From: Gonocerus acuteangulatus
Lineage: Eukaryota > Arthropoda > Insecta > Hemiptera > Coreidae
Reading direction: 5' to 3'
Length of the DNA: 64,000 bases
Assembly (NCBI GenBank): GCA_946811695.1
Contig: OX328124.1
Location: forward strand, 101,055,678-101,119,677
A model generated the notes under the pieces. That model did no database searches. It was not told where the DNA came from and saw nothing but the letters and a program-made list of their open reading frames with translations. Shown piece by piece: positions 23,922 through 35,119 of the stretch; within the stretch, counting starts at the first letter, position 1, and every line of letters starts with the position of its first letter. Position numbers and translations under genes: made by a program.

Positions 23922-24009
23922 ATTTTATGGCGTTTCAAGAACTGGGATATTATCTACAGATTGCCACCCGTTTATAATGCCAGCAGCACGTGGACGGTCA
24001 CCCATTCAT
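23922..24009 (-). mobile_element. 5S-headed SINE, truncated copy
   Basis: The minus strand carries GGGTGACCGTCCACGTGCTG, then TATAAACGGGTGGCAATCTG and a degenerate tail. It matches the copy at 9312 but lost most of the 5S head. Confidence 0.7.
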
Positions 24010-24445
24010 GCAAATAAAAAGTTTTTTTTTGTTTTGATACTTCGTGAAAAATGTTAACACCCACTCCTATGACTTTTCAAAGAAAAGCAAAATTTTAGGG
24101 GCCACAAAGCAAAAAATACATCCAGTACCAAATTCCTCGCCCATTAATAAATAAAACTATTTTTCAAACATGCAATTAAAATCACTTCAATGAATGTTGT
24201 AGAAATGACGTTGAAAATGGTTTCATTCAATTCAATGTCAAATTCTCATTGAAAAGTGTAGATGGAAACCACCAAGATTTTTTTTTTTTTTTTTTTTGCT
24301 AAGAGAAGTGGTTCTGTAGGCTTACGACCTCGACTTTTCGTTTAAGGCAAAGTATTCTTGCACCATTTTCATTAAAATCACTCCAGTTTTAAGGCTGCTG
24401 GAGCGTTAACAGAGACTCACATACATATGTATATAAATGTACATA
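24010..24445. other. unassigned sequence
   Basis: T-run near 24280-24298; otherwise nothing recognised. Confidence 0.35.
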
Positions 24446-24890
24446 CAGTATACTCTCCGTAATCCGGCGTCGTCGGGACCGGGGTAAAGTCAGATTAGAG
24501 AATTCAGTTGGAAACTTTCACTAATGTATTTTAAAAACCTTATTTTTTGAGGATATACTAATGTATACCATTTTTAATATATTTATTTATAGGCATATTT
24601 AAGTAAAATGTAGGTACTGAATTATAAAGTAAATTCAAAGTATGTAAATCCTTACTGGTGTATATCACAGGCGTTCCAGCCGCTGGTGCCTGAGTGGAAA
24701 CATTTATTTTCTCAGTAGAAACGCAATTTTCTGCCTCTAAAACGAAACATATATGCCTTCTTGGACTTCCATTTAATGAAATACTTTGAAAAACAATGAT
24801 TAGCTATCTAGGTAGGGAAGATTTTCTAGGCACTCATTCCTGTCGGAGACCGTCGGATTAGAGAAGCGACGGATAAGGGATATAATTTTT
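24446..24890. mobile_element. Tigger/pogo-like MITE, decayed right end
   Basis: The left end CAGTATACTCTCCGTAATCC follows a TA target. The right part contains GTCGGATTAGAGAAGCGACG, a partial inverted match. CAGTA...TACTG ends and TA targets are typical of pogo-type elements. No ORF. Confidence 0.6.
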
Positions 24891-24908
24891 AACTATTATG
24901 TTATATTT

Positions 24909-25004
24909 GGGTTCTAAAACATGAAATTTTCTTGTCGGTAATTTTGGATTGCGTCAACCTTATAAGCGGGTTTCCTCTTTAAGGAGGGAGCGAGGAAACG
25001 CGCT
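24909..25004 (+). repeat. family II-like 3' end, diverged
   Basis: Matches the 3' 100 bases of family II (CATGAAATTTTCTTGTCGG ... TATAAGCGGGTTTCCTC) and ends in a hairpin and GCGCTAA. Confidence 0.65.
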
Positions 25005-25152
25005 AAATGCCTAACCTTGCTGCGGTCTATCAGCATTAGAAGTATATAGGTAACACCTTGAGCCGGAGTTAATTCACCACACTGTAAACAGGAGCAGCCC
25101 TTTCGAAATGGCCCCAACATCTGTAAGATGTATGACCTGTAGGGACTGATGA

Positions 25153-25479
25153 ATGAACGAACAGTTTGCCCTATTCATCGCCATAAGGGATGACATTCAT
25201 CATGTGAAAGTTGACTTAGAACGATCCTGTCCTTACATGATAATTCAAAATGAATGTTCTAAGCCACCGGTTGAAAGGATCCTCTTGACGGCCTCGCTAT
25301 ATCCGGCAGCATTGATAAATGAATGTGCCCGCCATATTAAAAGGGTAAAGTTTGCCTTTTGGGCTAAAACTTTTAAGAACCATTCTCTTAGTTCCCCTCA
25401 AGTTTTCGCTTATTCAGGTAAATGCTTATTCATTTTTCTCGTTTTATTAATCTGGTGGTTTTGTTTTTCATCGTCCTAA
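25153..25479 (+). CDS. unrecognised open frame, possible exon
   Basis: A 108-codon frame with balanced composition and several cysteines in its first half. A hydrophobic end (FIFLVLLIWWFCF) follows a potential 5' splice site, CAG|GTAAATG, at about 25417. No family is recognised. It could be a host exon, a fragment of an unknown element, or chance. It is reported because it is less repeat-like than its surroundings. Confidence 0.2.
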   Translation: MNEQFALFIAIRDDIHHVKVDLERSCPYMIIQNECSKPPVERILLTASLYPAALINECARHIKRVKFAFWAKTFKNHSLSSPQVFAYSGKCLFIFLVLLIWWFCFSSS

Positions 25480-25966
25480 TATTTATATTGAATTGTACGC
25501 GCAAAGGCTTTCAAGTAAATTGTAGAAAAATCTTGAGTATCTTATTTAACCAGTTAGGGGAATGGTTTCAATTCTAATTGGAAATTGAGGTATTCCTTCC
25601 AGAAAAATACATCACTTCTATCCTCTTTGTAAATTAGTATTGCTGTTTGAATCTATGCAAAAAGAGTTAAAGGATCATAATATTACGCCTCTTCTTTGTT
25701 TTGATTTCAAAGCTCAAAAAGAATGACAAAAAGCATCCAAACAGTTGCTTGAAGAGGTAATAACATTAATTGACTTTCTAATATAAATATTACACATAGT
25801 TTTCTGCAAACCCAGAAGAAATGCAGATATCATACTGTGCTCTCAAGATACAATTTTAAAAATATTATCCCCTCATTAACGATGTCTCTCTATAGTGAAA
25901 CGATTGATATATCTGATATAGCGTTGATCTGATATGAGATTGATCGTGGAGTTGGAAAAAAGTTAA

Positions 25967-25969
<3 letters not shown>
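25480..25969. other. unassigned sequence
   Basis: No supported feature. Confidence 0.35.

Positions 25970-26025
<56 letters not shown>
25970..26025. repeat. (TA)n microsatellite
   Basis: Pure TA run not embedded in a recognised family I or II element. Confidence 0.9.
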
Positions 26026-26027
<2 letters not shown>

Positions 26028-26505
26028 AAATACTTTTTACAGACATTTTGATATTGGTATTTAGACGTAGAAGGGAAAATAAAAGAAAATAACATAAAAT
26101 TAATAAAATCGAGATTTAAAGCTTGAAAGAGACCACCCAACATCAACAAACGTAAACTTGCCTTCACACAATTGCGCTTCTGCCACAAAAGAAAAATATA
26201 TTCAATTATTTTTCCCAAAGAACCAACCCTAATCTGTGAGTCCTGACATGTACAAATAACAGTACAAAATTAATCAGATACTCGGAGATGAAGATGATAT
26301 CGCCGGAAACTTAGTAAAGTTCATTGAAGTTAAAAATAAAATATCATAACGAATGAAAAATTATAATTATTCATATGATATAAGAACATTCCTTTAACCT
26401 TATACATTAATTCGCCTATTTATGCTCAAACACACTATGCGCTAGCATAATTATGACATTTTTTTCATAATATTAAATGTATCAATTATGATTACGCACA
26501 GTATT
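26026..26505. other. unassigned sequence
   Basis: No supported feature. Confidence 0.35.
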
Positions 26506-27872
26506 TTAGCGCGGTTTCTCCCTCCCTCATAGGGACGAACCCCGCTTATAAGGTTGATACAATGAAACAATCCGGAAGTGCCGACTAGAAAATTTCGCGT
26601 TTCAGAACCCCTAGAGACCGAAAATAACGGTGGTTCAAATGTGTATATATATATATATATATATTTATATTTGTCTGTTCGCTCATTTCTGGCTTCCCTG
26701 ATGGTCCGATTTTGATGAAATTTGGTACAAAAATCCGTCGTACAATTTGAAAGGTCAAGTTCGTTAACCAGCAAAATCCGCCCACTGGAAGATGGCGTTT
26801 GGGGCGAAATTCGCGCAGAAAAAATCGTAACGCTTACGTTTTTGAGTTCATAAGCTTGTAAGTACTCTTTCCATAGGCTTCTTGCGCTAGGAAAACGAAT
26901 GGAACTATTTTCAAGGCGATAGCTTTAACCGTTTTCGAGAAAATTGGAAAAATAATTTTTGAATACCGTTTTTGGTTTGGGTACTTAGAATTACGGGATT
27001 CAGTTGAAACATTATCTGCATGTTCTACTAATATGTTGAAAGTTTTGTTACGTTTGGAGTTAAGGAAGGGTTAGAATAAAATATTTTATGAACAGACATG
27101 AAAAGTTTTGGGAACTTCGTATACTTTCATTAATATCTCGAACTCGGTTGGGAAATCGTGGTAAGTGGATAGAAACTATTTGAAAGCTTTCTAAATTCTC
27201 TACAAAAAATATTCTAAAACTATTTTTGATTAGGTTATGTCAATCGGAGAAATAAGTGCTTAAAACTTCAAATACGTCTGTTTTGTTCTTATGAACGGGT
27301 TTTTGTCGTACTTTTTGTAATTTTTGTCTCTTTCCCTTTGTTTTTTATTGCTTTTTATTTTTGTAATTTCTTATGTTGGGAAAATTTTGTGTGTAAAACA
27401 GGATACAAAAAATGAGACCAATTTTCTGTTGCTAGAAATAATGTAAATTTTGGGAACTTTCATTAATATCTCGAAAACGGTTGAAAATCTTGGTAAACGG
27501 AAGAATACCATTAGAAAGCTTATTAAATGCTCTACATAAAAGGTTCTGATGAAAGTTTTGATTAGGCGATGACAATCGGAGAAATAAGAGCTTAAAGCTT
27601 TAAAGTAATTGATTTCGCTTAGTCGAACTGTTCTTTTTGTCTGTTTTTTATTCCTTGTTATTTTTTAATTGCTTATAGTTGGATAATGTATTCGAAAATA
27701 AAACAGGTTTAGTAAAATAACAAAAACAATTATTAGAATATTATGTTAGAAATATAGAGTTCCAAGATTCCAAGACCTTGTAACTAGCGGGAAAGTTTCT
27801 AGTGATGCCGACCCTTCCAGGTAAGATTTTAAATCCTACCTTTCAAGACTGTTGGAACCAAAACAATAACTG

Positions 27873-28019
27873 TCGGGGTTCGGTCACTGCTACTTTTATC
27901 GTAAAAATGGTTTTATTGTGCCGACGTTTCGGCTTGAACTTCAAGCCTTCATCAGGGCTGTAAATACAAGTAGGACATATTTAACACTAATATATGCACA
28001 TATCTATGTAAATATACCT

Positions 28020-28066
<47 letters not shown>

Positions 28067-28215
28067 GCATATATACATACACATATACACGCACACATAT
28101 GTACATATATATGCCCACATACATACACATATGGGGTATGTATTATTAAGTAGCAGTGACCGAACCCGGACAATCCCTACCTCGCATCATCAACGGTCAA
28201 CGATCTCCTCTCAAC
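27873..28215 (-). mobile_element. PLE-derived, retrozyme-like insertion
   Basis: A 343-bp insert in family II copy B, flanked by AAAACAATAACTG and AAAATAATAACTG (12 of 13 identical). The empty site in copy A reads the same. It carries inverted ends (GGGGTTCGGTCACTGCTAC and GTAGCAGTGACCGAACCC), a hammerhead core and a (TA)n tract (28022-28064). No ORF. Small hammerhead-bearing non-autonomous retroelements related to PLEs are known in metazoans; placement here is by structure. Confidence 0.7.
27918..27960 (-). ncRNA. hammerhead ribozyme motif, canonical core
   Basis: Minus strand: CTGATGA (27955-27949), stem II GGCTTGA-agt-TCAAGCC (7 bp perfect), GAAA (27930-27927), then ACGTC with the GTC cleavage triplet ending at 27923. 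Stem I is GCC (27958-27956) with GGC (27922-27920). ACGT is palindromic, so stem III would form in a dimer. All invariant core positions are present. Confidence 0.75.
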
Positions 28216-28329
28216 AAAATAATAACTGCTTCTATTTTAATCTTTCGAAATTAGACTAGGGATAAGAACGGAACCGCGCTAATATGAGGCAGTTCCTGCG
28301 AGTCGGACTTTTTTATGTTTAGGTTTGAG

Positions 28330-28588
28330 CATATCGTCGATACAAAAGCAAACTAACGAATATGAAAATCACCACTTTTCAGAGTGGAAAAGTATTTATT
28401 CATAACTTTTTTTTGGACAGTCAAATATTCGGCAGATTTGACCTTTTGATAGTGTAATACTTTCCCTTTAATAGAGTGAAGTCAGATTGAAGAATTTGCC
28501 GTAAATAAGTCCAGCAGAAATTATGAAAGATGGACAATGAAAGATGCATTTTTCATATTTGTTAGTTTGCATTTGTATCGACGATATG
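28330..28588. mobile_element. MITE (ATATCGTCGATAC family), copy 2
   Basis: Near-perfect TIRs CATATCGTCGATACAAAAGC and GCATTTGTATCGACGATATG around a 259-bp non-coding body. The best preserved of three copies. Confidence 0.85.
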
Positions 28589-28814
28589 TAGGCGAATTAA
28601 CGTATAAAGTTAAAGGGATGTGAGTTAATAAATGCAAACAAAATACAAAAACTATCCACCACAAAATATATTGAAAATTTCATTCGATGGAACTAATGAC
28701 CCGGTTGAGACGCCATAAAAAAAAAAAAAAAAAAAAAAAAAAATAATAATAAAAATTCTGTTAAAATTCTATTCCATATTTCTGACCATTAATTAAGTAT
28801 ATTTATTTTATTGG
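28589..28814. other. unassigned, with A-run
   Basis: An A-run at about 28717-28742, preceded by GACGCCAT, may be a degraded SINE tail. Nothing else was seen. Confidence 0.4.
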
Positions 28815-29067
28815 ATATATATGGCGCAGGTCAAAAAATAGTACTCCTTTTTCTTATGTATTATTCTTGGCTTGCCCTACATGTTTCGTGGCCTTCATTC
28901 CGTGTGTGGTCTTCAGTCTTAATGGGTGGCGAGCGGACCACACATGGGGATTTAATGGCCCCTGAGGAAGTGCCATGAAGGCCACGAAACATGTAGGGCA
29001 AGCCAAGAATAAAGTAATGCAAAGGAAAAAGGAGTACTATATTTTACCTGCGCCATATTAATCCAAA
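28815..29067. mobile_element. palindromic PLE-derived element
   Basis: Arms 28825-28893 and 28979-29055 are inverted (GGCTTGCCCTACATGTTTCG with CGAAACATGTAGGGCAAGCC; AGTACTCCTTTTTC with GAAAAAGGAGTACT). Total about 250 bp, no ORF. One arm contains a complete hammerhead fold. Confidence 0.75.
28958..28999 (+). ncRNA. hammerhead ribozyme motif, complete type I fold
   Basis: Stem I GCCC (28958-28961) pairs with GGGC (28996-28999). Core CTGAGGA (28962-28968). Stem II GTGCC/GGcCAC with one bulge. GAAA (28986-28989). Two-bp stem III AC/GT closed by AT, then A at 28995 as the cleavage nucleotide. All three stems and invariant positions can be placed, which makes this the best candidate for activity in the window. 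Confidence 0.72.
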
Positions 29068-29106
29068 AAACTAAATTCTGTTAAAAGGATATACTAACTT
29101 CATCTA

Positions 29107-29200
29107 TAAAAAGTCCGACTCGCAGGAACTCCATCATCTTAGCGCGGTTCCATTCATATCCCTAGTGTCATTTTGTATACTTAGAATAGAAACAGTTATT
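29107..29200 (+). repeat. family II 5' end, solo fragment
   Basis: AAAAGTCCGACTCGCAGGAA, then TTAGCGCGGTTCCATTCATA and about 40 further bases of family II, without the rest of the element. Confidence 0.75.
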
Positions 29201-29690
29201 ACTTTGTTTAGATCATTCTTAATGTAAACACATATTCCAAAGAAAAGCAAGATTGTCGGCAAGGCACAAGAAACTATTCTAAGCGAAAATTACTCTTTCC
29301 GCCGTTCCAAGTTTCTCTCTACGAAGACTCTACTACGAATTTGTTTCTAATTGACTTAACTTGCTTTACTAACATATCCATTTTAGTGTTAAATGCAATT
29401 AAAAACACTAAACTACTCATTTTACTGTTAAATGCAATTAAACAAAATAAAATTGTACAAGAAAATGGGAAAGTATTATTATGTTATTTTTTAATGTATT
29501 ACGCCACATACAGCCACAAAATATAATTATATTTCTACTATAGCATTTGGCTGTATGACTTCCTACAGGTAAAATATCTGTCATCTCTCCTAGGATGCAT
29601 CTTGATTTATGAAGTGCAATAAAACCTACCTGAAGCCTGCCTAGTAGCTCGACCCGGGCAAATGTCTGACCCTACACAGAGTCTAAACAT
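29201..29690. other. unassigned sequence
   Basis: AT-rich; no supported feature. Confidence 0.35.
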
Positions 29691-29773
29691 TCTCTTTCTG
29701 CAGGAACTGCGTCATTTTAAGACGTATCCATTCTCATCCATATTGTCTTTTCGAATGTTTAAAATAGAACTAA

Positions 29774-29776
<3 letters not shown>

Positions 29777-29831
<55 letters not shown>
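29777..29831. repeat. poly(T) tract
   Basis: 55-nt T run inside family II copy C. Absent from copies A and B, so probably the tail of an insertion. Confidence 0.85.
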
Positions 29832-29833
<2 letters not shown>

Positions 29834-31168
29834 TTCCTGAAAACTGTTAACACCCACGGGTTAGAAGCGGAAATTCCTCAATCTAAAGCAAGACTCTCAA
29901 AGTCAATTCAAAATACAAACTAGCTTCTCAATTACTTGTCATGTTTTATTGAAAAGAAAATGCAATTAAAAAAACAGCAATAACTAAAGCAAACCGAGAA
30001 AAAAAAAAACAATCAAGAACAAAGGTAAACAGAGATAAAAAAATCTCTTTCTCTTGGCAAGCTATATTTCTAACAATGAATTGTTTTTCTTATTTTACTT
30101 AATCTGTTTTATTGTCAAATACATTATCCAACTATAAGCAATTAAAAAAAAAAAAAAACAAGGAATAAAAACAGGCAAAAATAACCGTTCGAATAAACGA
30201 AATCAATTACTTCAGAGTTTAAGCACTTATTTATCCGATTGACATCGCTTATTCAAAACTTTCTTTAGAACCTTTTTTGTAGACCATTTAGTAAGCTTTC
30301 GAATGGTAACCTTTCGCTTCCCTAGATTGTCAACGGTTTTCGAGATACTAACGAAAGTATAAAAGGTTACCAAAACTTTTCTTGTCTGTTAATAAAATAT
30401 TTTATTCTAACCCTTCCTTTACTCCAAACGTAACCAAAATTTCAACATATTAGTGTTGATAAAATTCGAACATGCAGAAAATGTTTCAACTGAATCCCAT
30501 AATTCTAAGTACCAAAATCAAAGAAAAAAAGAACAGTTCGAATAAGCGAAATCAATTACTTTAAAGTTTTAAGCACTTATTTCTCCGATTGACATCGCCT
30601 AATCAAAACTTTCGTCAGAACCATTTTTGTAGAGCATTTAGTGAGCTTTCTAATGGTCATCTTCCGTTTCCCAAGATTCTCAACCTTTTTCGAGATATTA
30701 AGGAATGTATACATAGTTACCAAAACTTTTTATGTCTGTTAATAAAATATTTTATTCTAACCCTTCCTAAACTCCAAACGTAACAAAAATTTCAACATAT
30801 TCGTTTTAATGAAAGTAGAACATGCAGAAAATGTTTCAACTGAATCCCATGATTCTAAGTACCCAAACCAAAAACGGTATTCAAAAACTAATTTTCCAAT
30901 TTTCTCAAAAACGGTTAAAGCTATCGCCTTGAAAATGGTTTCATTCGTTTTCCTAGCCCAAGAAGCCTATAAAACGAGTACTTACAAGCTTATGAACTCA
31001 AAAATGTAATCGTTACGATTTTTTTTGCGCGAATTTCGCCCCAAACGCCATCTTCCAGTGGGCGGATTCTGCTGGTTAACGAACTTGACCTTTTAAATTG
31101 GACGACGGATTTTTGTACCAAATTTCATCACAATCGGACCATTAGGGAAGCCAGAAATGAGCGAACAG

Positions 31169-31272
<104 letters not shown>

Positions 31273-31406
31273 TTTGAACCACCGTTATTTTCGGTCTCTA
31301 GGGGTTCTGAAACGCGAAATTTTCTAGTCGGCACTTCCGGATTGTTTCATTGTATCAACCTTATAAGCGGGGTTCCTCCCTATGGGGGAGGGAGGAACCG
31401 CGCTAA

Positions 31407-31739
31407 AAGCAATAACGCTGCCACTGAGTAATACTCATGAGTTATGAGTACTTTAGAATGTGTGTGGATCCTGAGTAAGCCACTAGTAGGAAATGAAATA
31501 AATCTCTTGTGGGGGAAATGTTGAAGATGCTAGGAGGTAGAATGTGGAAGGATTGAGTTCCGTAGTGCGCCACTTCGGGGACAGCTCCTTTGCACAATTC
31601 CCAAAGCACTTCGACTTTTCAAAGGTCTCTTTTTTTTTTTTTTTTTTTTTTTCTTGTACTTTATCTTTTCGTCGCTCTTTCTAAATTACACAAGTATGAG
31701 GTGGTCCAACCTCCGTTTTAGTGTTGGCGATCCGGTTGT
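31407..31739. other. unassigned, T-run
   Basis: T-run at about 31629-31652; otherwise nothing. Confidence 0.4.
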
Positions 31740-32109
31740 GCTAACAAGAACTTGCGAAGTTTCATAAAATCATTCTCGAAAATAACGTTCTATTGTCTAA
31801 ACAAAATGGTCAACGTTGTTGTCCGAGTCTGTGGCTTCAATGTTTTTAATGCTTATAGAATTTCATGAAGTTCTGCTTTGTATACTGCTGTGAAGTCGAT
31901 AATTATATGTGATAATCGTCGCTTCTAGTAATGACGGCTCCTCCTGTCTCGTATTTCATTTTCGATACGTCCGAAAATATGTAATGGGTGTTGTTATTTT
32001 GCCTTAAAAAGGAATAAAATGCTTTTTTATAATTTTCCAAGTTTTTCAGATTTCTTTGAGCTTCAAGTTTCTCGGTTATTTGCCAAACTCCATCATAGTA
32101 GTACAACAA
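31740..32109 (-). pseudogene. retrotransposon RNase H domain (decayed)
   Basis: Minus strand: THYIFSDVSKMKYETGGAVI, then, after a frameshift near 31905, DFTAVYKAELHEIL followed by a stop and ALKTLKPQTRTTTLTIL. This is the first half of an RNase H domain of the I/Jockey type (the usual TDGSK and AELxAIL positions, partly mutated). Confidence 0.7.
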
Positions 32110-32236
32110 TAATATTTTATCTGTTGTTCTTAAAATATGCTCATCCCTTTACCACTTCTGCTACCTGACTAGGTAGATTAAATATTTAAGGCCAGTAGAA
32201 TAAAGTTTAGGAATGAGACATGACGTGAATGAATTT

Positions 32237-32356
32237 TTTTATTTTACGCCGCATTGACTTCTAGGTCATTAGCGCCGAAATCCCACGAGCCTTGAGATGA
32301 GAAAATTCCCGCCGCAGATTGGAATCGAAGCCACCATCTTCCGCTTGAGAATCTAA
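32237..32356 (-). mobile_element. SINE-1, old truncated copy
   Basis: The tail (TTACGCCGCATTGACTTCTA, GGTCATTAGCGCCG), GAGAAAATTCCCG and part of the tRNA-like head remain. The end of the head is lost. Confidence 0.75.
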
Positions 32357-32564
32357 GGCGGCTTAAGTATGGAATTAACATTAGTTAGCATGGTTTAGTA
32401 TTCATGTTGTTTTTTTTCTATTTAAATAAACTATATATTTGTCCCTTTCTTTTGCCAACTTCTTGGTATTTTAAAGAGTATAATTTCCTAAATGTATAAT
32501 TTTTAGTATAACTAGTTAATATTTATATTTACTCTAGCTGATGATTAATCATTAAAGATTATAT

Positions 32565-32570
32565 GTATAT

Positions 32571-32645
<75 letters not shown>
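32565..32645. repeat. (TA)n microsatellite
   Basis: About 80 bp of TA, slightly interrupted on the left. Confidence 0.9.
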
Positions 32646-32646
<1 letters not shown>

Positions 32647-32649
32647 CTT

Positions 32650-33626
32650 TCCATTTCTGTTCGATTTTAGATAATGACCGAAAAATAAAAATGATGAGCA
32701 TGTCCAGGCTCCTTAGTGACCCGCCTTGTGCCGTACATATCTTTTCCCAGTCAGTCTTGAGATTGGCAAGTAGATCTTCCGGAAATATCAAACATGACGG
32801 CTAATTTGAGGTTTCGCGGGAAAGAGGGGTAGCCTGGACGCCGCTAGATGGTGCGACCCAGCGCTCGATGTAAAGGAGTGCCTCGATATAACAGTTACGT
32901 TTCTGACGAAAAATGATTTTCCTTCTACTTTTACACAATTTCCATACTTGTGGTTTTCTTATAATCTGTGAAATAGATTACGTCTCAAAATTGTTATTTC
33001 GCTGCAGAGTATTTAAATTAAATTTTAACGTGGCCGTTATTGAGCACTATTGGCAATTAAGGTTCCTTTTATCTTTTTTTATTTTTTTGGGGGGCTCCAT
33101 TATCAATTTCGCAACTTAGGGAAACACGTCATTATTTGTACTCTGTTTATCATTTGTAACCCCCCAAATCATACATTGGTTAAAACCATCAAATAAAATA
33201 TACTTCTAAGTGTTTTGTCATATTTTTGGTGTGTGAAGCGGGGGTACATTAATATGGGATGGGCATACAGGGGGGTCTGGAATACCCCCCAGTAGAGCGT
33301 CCACCCCTGAAAAAATTTTAAAAAATTGGAAGCAAAATGGTTAGTTTTAAGCCTCGCAAGTCCTTCCCACCTTTCAAAAATAGAAAATTAATTTTTGCTA
33401 CTTAATTTACTTAAAAATGCGCCTAGCCAATTATTAGTGGGGCTGACCACTGGCAGCATTGTGCAAGTACTTCCAGCGTTTGCGGACAGACTACATTTAG
33501 AATACTTCTTACTTACTGGTCACTACCCGCGGTGGTGAAAATCAAAAAATGTTGATTGTAGAAAAGGAACCGATTCATAAGAGATTCTTAAATACATAAA
33601 TTCATAACTTGTCACAGCAGTTATCT
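32650..33626. other. unassigned sequence
   Basis: No recognised gene or repeat family; several G/C-rich patches (for example 33230-33310) stand out but are unexplained. Confidence 0.35.
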
Positions 33627-34696
33627 AAAAAAAGTCCGTCACGCAGGAGCTGCATAACTAAGCACTTTCCTCAGAATTTGGGTAGTGTAGACAGCTTTCC
33701 AGAACAATTTGCTTAAAATATCCTACATAAATAAAATAAAAACGTGAATAGTTCTCATTTTGTAATGAGTAACTGATCAATTATTAATTTGCATCCAGAG
33801 TTATGTTTACACATGGTACCTACTACACTACGTAATAAATACAAAAATCCTCATATTATCGTATTTTGATCTAACGCAGGAACAGGATACAGTCCCTATA
33901 GTGGTAGAAAGCGCTCCTTGCGGCGGCTTTGTGAACCTACGTCTGCCGGCTTTTCTATTCAAATATATTACAAATTAAACCCCCGCTTTCCGATTGACCG
34001 ATTCAGCTCATTTTTACAACACTTCTTTCTCATGAGTTACTCACGACGTATACAGCGTTTCGTTACAATACAGCAGAAATTACGACCGGTATGAGTATAT
34101 TAGGAATTTGGGTCCGGAGTAAACCCCCCCCCCTTCTAATGAACCGATTTAGTTTCTTTTTACAACACATATTTACCTGTAGATTACCACTACGAATACC
34201 GAGTTTCGTCGAAATATACCAAAAATCACGGCTGGTAGTGGCGAATTGGTATTGTGGGTCCGGAGTAAACCCCCCCCTCCTAATGAACCGATTTCGTTTA
34301 TTTTTACAACACATATTTACCTGTGGATTAGCACTACGAATACCGAGTTTCGTCGAAATATACCAAAAATCACGGCTGGTAGTGGCGAATTGGTATTGTG
34401 GGTCCGGAGTAAACCCCCCCTTCTAATGAACCGATTTAGTTCATTTTTATATCTCACTTTCCTCTCTATATTAACACTACGAATACCAAGTTTCGTTGAA
34501 ATATAACAAATATTACGGCTGACATAGTCAAATAAGTGTTTTGGGTTCGGGGTAAACCCCCCCTTCCGGTGGACCGACTTTGGTGGTTACCGAACTCGTT
34601 CAATCGTTTGCTAATTGAATGCTATATACCAAGTTTCGTGACGAAAAAACAAAAACTCTGGCCGCTATCGTGTTAACAGACACATATATATATATA

Positions 34697-34738
<42 letters not shown>

Positions 34739-34870
34739 TATATATAAATTTTAACGGGGGTCATTTTCGGTGTCTACTAGGTAGGATCGATAAAGATTTG
34801 AAGAAATTTTTCAAAAATTCCGTCATGAGTCCAACCTCAATAGCTACTTTCCTTCGGAGGAAAGTGCTAA
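33627..34870 (+). mobile_element. family I repeat, copy 2 (complete)
   Basis: 5' end AAAAAAAGTCCGTCACGCAG at 33627, CTAAGCACTTTCCT inside, tandem 147-bp units at about 34010-34500, (TA)n at 34683-34747, 3' hairpin ACTTTCCTTCGGAGGAAAGT and GCTAA at 34870. Closely similar to copy 1 in opposite orientation, and the best reference copy. Confidence 0.82.
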
Positions 34871-34940
34871 TACCGTGACGTATTGCTTGAATTCTTACAG
34901 GGCCTTACCTTATTCCTGTGCTTTTCACTTATGTCCGTAT

Positions 34941-35119
34941 AATGTTCATGTGTCAAAACGTTCCTGCATATTTTTCAGTAGTATAGAATTGCGTGGTACC
35001 TGGCAGTCTGTCTGTAAACGTCCGACTGTAAGGGACATTTACAGACAGACTGCCAGGTACGATGCAATTCTGTACCTACTACTGCAAAATATGCAGGAAC
35101 GTTTTGGGACATGAACATT
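34941..35119. repeat. fold-back repeat
   Basis: Arms 34941-35018 and 35038-35119 are inverted (AATGTTCATGTGTCAAAACG with CGTTTTGGGACATGAACATT; CTGGCAGTCTGTCTGTAAA with its complement) around a 19-base loop. A related half copy lies near 60330-60405. Confidence 0.8.

Larger units (their letters stand above)
26506..28314 (-). mobile_element. family II repeat, copy B
   Basis: Reverse orientation to copy A. The 3' hairpin end TTAGCGCGG is at 26506 and the 5' end, read on the minus strand as AAAAAGTCCGACTCGCAGGA, at about 28314. A short (TA)n tract lies at 26641-26664. A hammerhead-bearing insertion (27873-28215) with its own target duplication interrupts it. Confidence 0.78.

Noticed and set aside
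34063..34506. Open frames of about 80-110 codons in family I (also at 10825, 37424 and 37452)
   Set aside because: They follow the 147-bp tandem unit in both strands, with no codon-level conservation beyond the DNA repeat.
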